Made by a program: the position numbers and the translations under genes
The notes under the pieces: model-generated
Seen by the model: only the letters and a program-made list of their open reading frames with translations
Told to the model about the DNA's origin: nothing
Database searches by the model: none
Shown: positions 6,015-12,018 of the stretch, piece after piece
How the letters are laid out: each line of letters opens with the position of its first letter
How positions within the stretch are numbered: the first letter of the stretch is position 1
Source of the DNA: Wenzhouxiangella sp.
GTDB taxonomy: Bacteria; Pseudomonadota; Gammaproteobacteria; Xanthomonadales; Wenzhouxiangellaceae
Assembly: GCA_007127425.1 (NCBI GenBank)
Contig: SKZJ01000126.1
Span: 1-12,018, forward strand
Direction: 5' to 3'
DNA: 12,018 nt

Positions 6015-7354
6015 TTCGGATCAAGCGGGGGCTTGACGTCCCCATCGCGGGAAAACCGCGCCAGGAAATCGAGCAGGGCCGGAAGGTCCGCTCCGTGGCC
6101 GTACTCGGTGGCGATTACCCCGGCATGAAACCCACCATGCTGGTGTCCGAGGGTGACCGCGTCAAACGCGGCCAGCCCCTGTTCGAGGACAAGAAGAACG
6201 AGGGGGTGCTCTACACCGCGCCGGCTGCCGGACGCGTGCGTGCGATCAACCGCGGTCACCGCCGCATGCTGCTGTCGGTCGTCATCGACATTGGCGGCGA
6301 CGGCGACGAGAAATTCACCGCCCACCCGGACAGCGCGCTGACCAGCCTCGACCGGAAGAAGGTGCGCGATCAGCTCGTCAAATCGGGTGAGTGGACATCG
6401 ATCCGTACCCGACCGTTCGGCAAGGTGCCGGCACTCGACAACGAACCGGAAGCGATCTTCGTCTCGGTCACCGATACCAACCCCCTGGCTGCACGCCCCG
6501 ACGTGGTCATCGCCGGCGAAGAGAACGCATTCCGCAACGGCCTGGCCGTCCTTTCGCGACTGACCGAAGGCACAGTCTGGGTCTGCCGGGCACCCGATAC
6601 CGAACTGCCGTCCTTCGAAGGGGGCCAGGTTCGAGAAGAGGTTTTTGCCGGGCCGCACCCGGCCGGCAACGCCGGCACGCACATCCATTTCCTGCACCCG
6701 GTGAACATGAACCGCGAAGTGTGGACTGTGGGCTACCAGGACGTGATCGCCATCGGCCACCTGTTCACAAGCGGTCGCCTCTACACCGACCGAGTGGTCG
6801 CCCTGGCCGGCCCGCAGGTTACCCAACCGCGCCTGCTCAAGACCCGCCTCGGTGCTTCGCTGGAGGATCTGACCGAGAACGAACTGGAACCCGGCGACAA
6901 CCGGATCATTTCCGGCTCGGTCTTCAACGGCCACAACGCCCGGGATGCCACGGCCTGGCTCGGCCGCCTGGCCAACCAGGCCACGGTGATGCTCGAAGGC
7001 AAGGAACGCAAGCTGCTCGGCTATCTCTCGCCGGGCCTTGAGCGACACTCGACGCTCAATATCTACCTGTCGAAACTGATGCCCGGCAAGCGCTTTGACT
7101 TCACCACGACCACCAACGGCAGCGAACGCGCCATGGTGCCGCTGGGACAGTACGAGACGGTCATGCCCCTCGACATCCTGCCCACGCAACTGTTGCGCGC
7201 CCTGGTGGTCGGAGACCTCGAAACGGCCCTGTCCCTGGGTGCGCTGGAACTGGTCGAGGAAGACCTGGCGCTGTGCACCTACACCTGTGTCGGCAAGTAC
7301 GAGTACGGCCCGATTCTCAGGGACATTCTGACAACCATCGAGGCGGAGGGCTGA
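6011..7354 (+). CDS. nqrA: Na+-translocating NADH:quinone reductase subunit A
   Basis: NqrA is the cytoplasmic peripheral subunit of the Na+-NQR complex and contacts NqrB and the quinone region. The protein has 447 residues, the normal family length, and begins MIRIKRGLDVPIAG, which fixes the start at 6011. An in-frame extension upstream to a TTG at 5918 is open but does not resemble the family. Residues about 43-75 (LVSEGDRVKRGQPLFEDKKN onward) form the biotinyl/lipoyl-like barrel. Later come GTHIHFLHPVNMNREVWT and IGHLFTSGRLYTDRVVALAG, then the SLBB-like region around RLLKTRLGASLEDL and the C-terminal LCTYTCVGKYEYGPIL. It is the first gene of a six-gene operon. The start has no recognisable ribosome site; see the candidate short ORF at 5973. 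Confidence 0.98.
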   Translation: MIRIKRGLDVPIAGKPRQEIEQGRKVRSVAVLGGDYPGMKPTMLVSEGDRVKRGQPLFEDKKNEGVLYTAPAAGRVRAINRGHRRMLLSVVIDIGGDGDEKFTAHPDSALTSLDRKKVRDQLVKSGEWTSIRTRPFGKVPALDNEPEAIFVSVTDTNPLAARPDVVIAGEENAFRNGLAVLSRLTEGTVWVCRAPDTELPSFEGGQVREEVFAGPHPAGNAGTHIHFLHPVNMNREVWTVGYQDVIAIGHLFTSGRLYTDRVVALAGPQVTQPRLLKTRLGASLEDLTENELEPGDNRIISGSVFNGHNARDATAWLGRLANQATVMLEGKERKLLGYLSPGLERHSTLNIYLSKLMPGKRFDFTTTTNGSERAMVPLGQYETVMPLDILPTQLLRALVVGDLETALSLGALELVEEDLALCTYTCVGKYEYGPILRDILTTIEAEG

Positions 7355-7355
7355 C

Positions 7356-8597
7356 GTGGGCCTGCGAAAATACATCGACGACAAGATCGCGCCGCACTTT
7401 CACGAGGGCGGCAAGTTCGAGCGCTACTACGTCTTTTACGAGATGTTCGACACCATGCTGTACAGCCCGTCGGACACCACGCGCACCAGTGCCCACATCC
7501 GTGACGGCATCGACCTGAAGCGGGTCATGATGACGGTGTGGTTTGCCGCCCTGCCGGCGCTGATCTTCGGCATGTTCAATACCGGCTACCAGGCCAACCT
7601 GCAGATTGCCGAGTTCGGCTACGACCCGATCCCGGGCTGGCGCACCGATATCGTGGCGATGTTCGCCGGCTTCGATCCGGCCAGTTGGTACGCCAACTTC
7701 CTGCACGGCGCGGTCTACTACGTGCCGATCTTCCTGGTCACCTACCTTGGCGGCTTCATCTGGGAAGGGCTGTTTGCATGGAAGCGTGGTCACGAGGTCA
7801 ACGAAGGCTTCTTCGTTACCGGCATCCTGTTCACACTGATTCTGCCCCCCACCATCCCGCTGTGGATGGTCTTTCTCGGCATCAGCTTCGGCGTGGTGAT
7901 CGGCAAAGAGATCTTCGGCGGCACCGGCAAGAACTTCCTCAACCCCGCCCTGGTCGGTCGCGCCTTCCTGTTCTTCGCCTATCCCGCACACATGAGCGGT
8001 GACTCGGTGTGGACGGCCGTCGACGGCTTCTCCGGGGCCACCGCCCTGGCACTGGCAGCCGAAGGCGAACTCGACTATTCCGCCGGCATCAATGAAGTGG
8101 CCGGCACCATGAGCGGCGTCGACCTGACCTGGATGCAGACCTCGCTGGGCGGTATCCAGGGGTCCATCGGCGAAACTTCGCTGCTTCTGATCGCGCTCGG
8201 CGCAGTCATCCTGCTGACGACCAAGATCGCCTCCTGGCGGATCATGCTGAGCATGCTGCTGGGCATGGCCGCGATGGCCACCGTGTTCAACATGATCGGC
8301 AGCGACACCAACCCGATGTTCGACATGCCGTGGTTCTGGCACCTGTCTCTGGGTGGTTTCGCCTTCGGCCTGGTGTTCATGGCCACCGATCCGGTCTCGG
8401 CATCGATGACCAACACCGGCAAACTGATCTTCGGCGCACTCATCGGCGTCATGACGGTACTGATTCGAGTGGTCAACCCGGCATTCCCGGAAGGCGTCAT
8501 GCTGGCCATCCTGTTCGGCAACCTGTGCGCTCCGTTGATCGATCACTTCGTCATCCAGGCCAACATCCGCCGTCGCCTGCGGCGCAGTGGAGCTTGA
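7356..8597 (+). CDS. nqrB: Na+-translocating NADH:quinone reductase subunit B
   Basis: NqrB is the large integral membrane subunit that carries a covalent FMN and riboflavin, contributes to the quinone site and forms much of the Na+ pathway. The protein has 413 residues and begins MGLRKYIDDKIAPHFHEGGK. The GTG start lies one base after the nqrA stop, and GGCGGAGGG in the nqrA tail supplies the ribosome site. The SGAT motif at 226-229 places the FMN phosphoester on T229. Conserved segments include HEVNEGFFVTGILFTLILPP, GGTGKNFLNPALVGRAFLFF, MFDMPWFWHLSLGGFAFGLV and FMATDPVSASMTNTGK. About ten hydrophobic segments are evident. FMN attachment needs ApbE/Ftp, which is not in this window. The nqrC ATG starts four bases after its stop. 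Confidence 0.99.
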   Translation: MGLRKYIDDKIAPHFHEGGKFERYYVFYEMFDTMLYSPSDTTRTSAHIRDGIDLKRVMMTVWFAALPALIFGMFNTGYQANLQIAEFGYDPIPGWRTDIVAMFAGFDPASWYANFLHGAVYYVPIFLVTYLGGFIWEGLFAWKRGHEVNEGFFVTGILFTLILPPTIPLWMVFLGISFGVVIGKEIFGGTGKNFLNPALVGRAFLFFAYPAHMSGDSVWTAVDGFSGATALALAAEGELDYSAGINEVAGTMSGVDLTWMQTSLGGIQGSIGETSLLLIALGAVILLTTKIASWRIMLSMLLGMAAMATVFNMIGSDTNPMFDMPWFWHLSLGGFAFGLVFMATDPVSASMTNTGKLIFGALIGVMTVLIRVVNPAFPEGVMLAILFGNLCAPLIDHFVIQANIRRRLRRSGA

Positions 8598-8601
8598 TAT
8601 C

Positions 8602-9408
8602 ATGGCCAATAACAGAGAATCCATCGGCAATACCCTCAGGGTCGCTTTCTTCCTTTGCCTTGTCTGCGCCGTGGTGGTTTCCACCCTGGCGGTCGGGCTG
8701 CGCCCGGCGCAGCACGACAACCGCATGCAGTTCCGCCAGCAAAACATCCTGCAGGCCGCTGGACTGTATGAACCCGGCATGGACATTCGTTCGGCCTTCG
8801 AGAACATCGAGAGACGCTTCGTCGAGATCGAAACCGGCGAGTACGTGGAACGTCCGGAAGAGTACGACCAGCGCCGCGCCGCGCGTGACCCGGAACAAAG
8901 CAGACGGATCTCCCCCGATCCTGCCGGAATCCGCCGCCAGGCCAATGTTGCAGAAGTTTTCCTGGCCCGCGGCGCGGATGGTGATATCGATCGCATCATC
9001 TTGCCGGTACACGGCTACGGGCTGTGGTCGACCATGTACGGATTCCTCGCCCTGGAAGCCGACGCCAACACGGTGGCCGGGATCGGGTTTTTCGACCACG
9101 CCGAAACGCCGGGCCTGGGCGGCGAGATCGACAATCCGCGCTGGCAGGAAAACTGGGTCGGCAAGCAACTCTATGACGATGCTGGCAATATCGCCATTGA
9201 GGTCATCAAGGGCTCGGTAAGCCCGGACATGCCCGACAGCGAACACAAGATCGATGGACTTTCCGGCGCAACCATCACCGCCAACGGGGTCAGCAACATG
9301 GTTCGGTTCTGGGTCGGCGATCGCGGTTTTGGTCCTTACCTGGAACGCATGCGTGAACAGCAGTACGGCGACGACAGCTGGGCCGCGGTCGTGGCCGTAG
9401 AGGAGTAA
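8602..9408 (+). CDS. nqrC: Na+-translocating NADH:quinone reductase subunit C
   Basis: NqrC is anchored by one N-terminal helix and carries the second covalent FMN in a periplasm-facing domain. The protein has 268 residues. The ATG at 8602 is chosen because it gives [19 protein letters not shown], the usual NqrC beginning, and TGGAGC lies just upstream; the in-frame GTG at 8587 would only add five residues. The helix spans about residues 13-32. The FMN site is [13 protein letters not shown], with T224 as the attachment residue. Other family segments are [19 protein letters not shown] and [17 protein letters not shown]. The stretch from about 80 to 110 is highly charged and rich in R and E, a variable loop. 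It sits between nqrB (four-base gap) and nqrD (five-base gap). Confidence 0.99.
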   Translation: MANNRESIGNTLRVAFFLCLVCAVVVSTLAVGLRPAQHDNRMQFRQQNILQAAGLYEPGMDIRSAFENIERRFVEIETGEYVERPEEYDQRRAARDPEQSRRISPDPAGIRRQANVAEVFLARGADGDIDRIILPVHGYGLWSTMYGFLALEADANTVAGIGFFDHAETPGLGGEIDNPRWQENWVGKQLYDDAGNIAIEVIKGSVSPDMPDSEHKIDGLSGATITANGVSNMVRFWVGDRGFGPYLERMREQQYGDDSWAAVVAVEE

Positions 9409-9413
9409 CGGAT

Positions 9414-10082
9414 ATGGCACAAGTGAAAGCGAAAAGCGTTCTTTTCGAGCCGATTTTCAACAACAACCCGATCGCGTTGCAGATCCTGGGCATCTGTTCG
9501 GCGCTGGCGATCACCACGACGATGCAGACCACGCTGACCATGTGTCTGGCGGTACTGTTCGTGATGACGCTGTCGAACATGTTCGTCAGCATCATTCGCA
9601 ACCACATCCCCTCGAATATCCGCATCATCGTGCAGATGACGATCATCACCTCGCTGGTGATCATCGTCGACCAGACGCTGCAGGCGGTGGCCTACGACAT
9701 CAGCCGACAGTTGTCGGTGTTCGTGGGACTGATCATCACCAACTGCATCATCATGGGTCGTGCGGAAGCGTTTGCGATGAGCAACTCGCCGGGCATGGCC
9801 GCACTTGACGGCATCGGCAACGCCATCGGCTATTCCATCGTGCTGATCTTCGTCGGTGTCTGCCGCGAGCTGTTCGGCTCCGGTTCACTGATGGGCGTCA
9901 ACATCCTCACGCCGGTGACCGAAGGTGGCTGGTACCAGACCAACGGCCTGATGCTGCTGCCGCCGAGCGCCTTCTTCCTGATCGGCTTCTTCATCTGGGC
10001 ACTCCGTGCCTGGCGGCCGGCCCAGGTCGAGGAAGAACAGTACCGCATTGCCCCCAACTCCCGCACCAGCGAGGCATTCTGA
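9414..10082 (+). CDS. nqrD: Na+-translocating NADH:quinone reductase subunit D
   Basis: NqrD is an integral membrane subunit that with NqrE forms the core holding the intramembrane iron-sulfur centre. The protein has 222 residues with about six hydrophobic segments. The two conserved cysteines are present: C28 in LGICSALA and C111 in [15 protein letters not shown]. The family motif [19 protein letters not shown] is intact. A strong AGGAG at 9401-9405, overlapping the end of nqrC, serves the ATG at 9414. The C-terminal tail after the last helix ([18 protein letters not shown]) is charged and cytoplasmic. The homologous RnfE/RsxE is excluded by the surrounding nqr gene order. Confidence 0.98.
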   Translation: MAQVKAKSVLFEPIFNNNPIALQILGICSALAITTTMQTTLTMCLAVLFVMTLSNMFVSIIRNHIPSNIRIIVQMTIITSLVIIVDQTLQAVAYDISRQLSVFVGLIITNCIIMGRAEAFAMSNSPGMAALDGIGNAIGYSIVLIFVGVCRELFGSGSLMGVNILTPVTEGGWYQTNGLMLLPPSAFFLIGFFIWALRAWRPAQVEEEQYRIAPNSRTSEAF

Positions 10083-10139
10083 GGCAATGAACACTGAGAT
10101 GATGACAATGATTCATGACAGGCAGGCAAGGAGCCGGAC

Positions 10140-10760
10140 ATGTTCGAACATTATTTGAGCCTGTTCATCCGCGCCGTGTTCGTGGAGAACATGGCACTGG
10201 CATTCTTCCTCGGCATGTGTACGTTCCTGGCCGTGTCCAAGAAGGTCGAGACGGCACTTGGTCTGGGCATTGCCGTGGTCGTGGTGCTGACTCTTACGGT
10301 ACCGTTCAACAACCTGATGCTGCACCAGGTGCTCGACGAGGGCGCACTGGCCTGGACCGGCATTGCCGCCCTGGAGACTGTCGACCTGCGCTTTCTGGGT
10401 CTGATGGTCTACATCGGAGTGATCGCGGCCCTGGTGCAGATTCTCGAGATGACGCTCGACAAGTACGTCCCCAAGCTCTACAACGCGCTGGGCATCTTCC
10501 TCCCGCTGATCACGGTCAATTGCGCCATTCTCGGCGCCAGCCTGTTCATGGTCGAGCGTCACTACGAGTTCGGTGAGAGCGTGGTGTTCGGCTTTGGTGC
10601 CGGCGTGGGCTGGGCACTGGCCATCGTGCTGCTGGCCGCAATCCGGGAGAAACTCAAGTACAGCGACGTGCCCGACGGCCTCAAGGGCCTGGGCATCACC
10701 TTCATCGTGGTCGGCCTGATGTCGCTGGGCTTCATGTCATTTGCCGGCGTTCAGCTGTAG
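10140..10760 (+). CDS. nqrE: Na+-translocating NADH:quinone reductase subunit E
   Basis: NqrE is the inverted-topology partner of NqrD; together they form the membrane iron-sulfur site between NqrF and NqrC. The protein has 206 residues and begins [20 protein letters not shown]. The two ligand cysteines are C27 ([13 protein letters not shown]) and C128 ([14 protein letters not shown]). [20 protein letters not shown] and the terminal [15 protein letters not shown] match the family. GGAG at 10130-10133 is a good ribosome site. The 57-base gap from nqrD is the longest in the operon and contains four ATGA repeats but no convincing gene. Confidence 0.98.
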   Translation: MFEHYLSLFIRAVFVENMALAFFLGMCTFLAVSKKVETALGLGIAVVVVLTLTVPFNNLMLHQVLDEGALAWTGIAALETVDLRFLGLMVYIGVIAALVQILEMTLDKYVPKLYNALGIFLPLITVNCAILGASLFMVERHYEFGESVVFGFGAGVGWALAIVLLAAIREKLKYSDVPDGLKGLGITFIVVGLMSLGFMSFAGVQL

Positions 10761-10788
10761 CCGGCGCGGATCGAGTTCGGGAGTTAGC

Positions 10789-12018
10789 ATGATTCTGGAG
10801 ATTCTGTTCGGCGTCACCACATTCACCGGCGTGGTTCTGCTGCTGGTGATGGTGATTCTTTTCGCCCGCTCCAAGCTGGTTGTCAGCGGCGACGTCAACA
10901 TCGAGGTCAATGATGACCCCGACAAGACGCTGGTTGCCAGCGCCGGCGGCAAGCTGCTCAATACGCTGTCGGCCAAGGGCATCTTCCTGTCATCGGCATG
11001 CGGCGGCGGCGGCACCTGCGGCCAGTGTCGCGTGCAGGTGCACGACGGTGGCGGCGACATCCTGCCGACCGAGGTCGACCACTTCACCCGAGGTGAAGTG
11101 CGAGAAAACTTCCGCCTGGCCTGCCAGGTGCCGGTCAAGCGCGACATGAAGATCGAGGTGCCGGCGGAGTTCTTCGAGGTCAAGAAGTGGGAGTGCGAAG
11201 TCATTTCCAACGACAACGTCGCCACCTTCATCAAGGAACTCGTGCTCAAGCTGCCCGAAGGCGAGGAAGTCGACTTCCGTGCCGGCGGTTTCGTGCAGAT
11301 GGAAGCCCCGCCCTTCCACGTCAAGTTCAAGGATTTCGATATCCCCGATGAGTTCCGGAAGGACTGGGAGCACTTCGATCTGTTCGACCTGGAGACAGTC
11401 AACCGGGAAGAAGTCGTCCGCGCCTACTCCATGGCCAACTACCCGGATGAGAAAGGGATCCTCAAGTTCAATATCCGCATTGCCACGCCGCCGCCTGACA
11501 AGAAGGACGTGCCGCCGGGACTGATGTCGTCCTACCTGTTCAATCTCAAACCCGGTGACAAGCTGACCGTATTCGGTCCGTTCGGTGAGTTCTTCGCCAA
11601 GGATACCGATGCCGAGATGGTGTTCATCGGCGGCGGTGCCGGCATGGCGCCGATGCGCTCGCACATCTTCGACCAGTTGTTGCGTCTCGATACCGACCGC
11701 AAGATCACCTTCTGGTACGGTGCCCGCTCCTATCGCGAGGCCTTCTACGTCGAGGAATTCGACAAGCTGGCCGAGGAGAACGAGAACTTCACCTGGCACC
11801 TGGCGCTGTCCGATCCTCAGCCGGAAGACGAATGGGAAGGCCTGACCGGCTTCATTCACCAGGTCCTCTACGACAACTACCTCAAGGAGCACCCGGCCCC
11901 CGAAGACTGCGAATACTACCTGTGCGGCCCGCCGATGATGAACTCATCGGCGATCAAGATGCTCACCGACCTGGGTGTGGAACCGGAGAACATCCTGCTC
12001 GACGACTTCGGAGGCTGA
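10789..12018 (+). CDS. nqrF: Na+-translocating NADH:quinone reductase subunit F
   Basis: NqrF is the NADH-oxidising subunit and the electron entry point of Na+-NQR. The protein has 409 residues. An N-terminal helix (about 4-26) anchors it. A ferredoxin domain follows with 2Fe-2S ligands C71, C77, C80 and C112 ([13 protein letters not shown] and LACQV). The reductase domain has the FAD motif RAYSMANYP (R211, Y213, S214), the NADH-binding [12 protein letters not shown] (281-292), FWYGARS and YLCGPPMM (377-384), and ends LLDDFGG. The ATG at 10789 is chosen by the family N-terminus MILEILFGV and CGGGAG five bases upstream; the in-frame ATG at 10741 lies inside nqrE. The gap from nqrE is 28 bases. 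The stop codon is the last three bases of the window, so downstream genes cannot be seen. Confidence 0.99.
   Translation: MILEILFGVTTFTGVVLLLVMVILFARSKLVVSGDVNIEVNDDPDKTLVASAGGKLLNTLSAKGIFLSSACGGGGTCGQCRVQVHDGGGDILPTEVDHFTRGEVRENFRLACQVPVKRDMKIEVPAEFFEVKKWECEVISNDNVATFIKELVLKLPEGEEVDFRAGGFVQMEAPPFHVKFKDFDIPDEFRKDWEHFDLFDLETVNREEVVRAYSMANYPDEKGILKFNIRIATPPPDKKDVPPGLMSSYLFNLKPGDKLTVFGPFGEFFAKDTDAEMVFIGGGAGMAPMRSHIFDQLLRLDTDRKITFWYGARSYREAFYVEEFDKLAEENENFTWHLALSDPQPEDEWEGLTGFIHQVLYDNYLKEHPAPEDCEYYLCGPPMMNSSAIKMLTDLGVEPENILLDDFGG

Noticed and set aside
5834..7384. 516-codon reverse ORF antisense to nqrA
   Set aside because: It mirrors nqrA codon phase in GC-rich DNA and its product shows no recognisable domain; nqrA is certain on the other strand.
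7317..8999. 560-codon reverse ORF antisense to nqrB and nqrC
   Set aside because: The product is low-complexity, rich in H, Q, D and A, as expected from the complement of GC-rich coding sequence; both nqr genes are secure.
10087..10158. 23-codon ORF between nqrD and nqrE
   Set aside because: No ribosome site, composition not gene-like, and it overlaps the secure nqrE start.
10990..11892. 300-codon reverse ORF antisense to nqrF
   Set aside because: It is a shadow of nqrF with no domain signature or ribosome site.

Overview
The window looks like a piece of a GC-rich gammaproteobacterial chromosome. I infer, without a search, a marine or halophilic member near the Xanthomonadales/Wenzhouxiangellaceae. 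The reasons are a complete six-gene Na+-translocating NADH:quinone reductase (Na+-NQR) operon, codons rich in G/C at the third position, and two exported proteins that share an IFxDRFEA sequence at or near the C-terminus.

Layout. 1-1375 (minus): the 5' part of a gene for a SWIM zinc-finger protein, very probably a SNF2-family helicase, running off the left edge. 1470-3362 (minus): a large exported protein of unrecognised family. 3363-3520: a compact divergent promoter region with a CRP/Clp-like palindrome. 3521-5194 (plus): an exported fusion of a c-type cytochrome domain and a glucose/sorbosone-dehydrogenase-type beta-propeller. 5245-5754 (minus): a flavin reductase-like protein, convergent with the propeller gene and divergent from nqrA. 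5755-6010: the nqr leader and promoter region. 6011-12018 (plus): nqrA, nqrB, nqrC, nqrD, nqrE and nqrF, tightly spaced; the window ends on the last base of the nqrF stop codon.

How the genes work together. NqrF oxidises NADH through FAD and a 2Fe-2S centre. Electrons pass through the membrane Fe-S site formed by NqrD and NqrE cysteines, the covalent FMNs of NqrC and NqrB and riboflavin in NqrB to ubiquinone, pumping Na+. All cofactor-binding residues I looked for are present, so the complex should be functional. The assembly genes apbE/ftp (FMN transferase) and nqrM are not in the window and may lie just downstream. The cytochrome-propeller protein may oxidise a sugar or aldehyde in the periplasm. 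Its divergent neighbour shares its C-terminal motif and apparently its regulatory region, so the two may be co-controlled exported proteins.

I see no RNA genes, insertion sequences, CRISPR arrays or phage genes. I found no convincing new multi-gene system. The least explained part is the divergent pair at 1470-5194 with its shared C-terminal tag and promoter palindrome, followed by the structured nqrA leader with a possible overlapping short upstream ORF.
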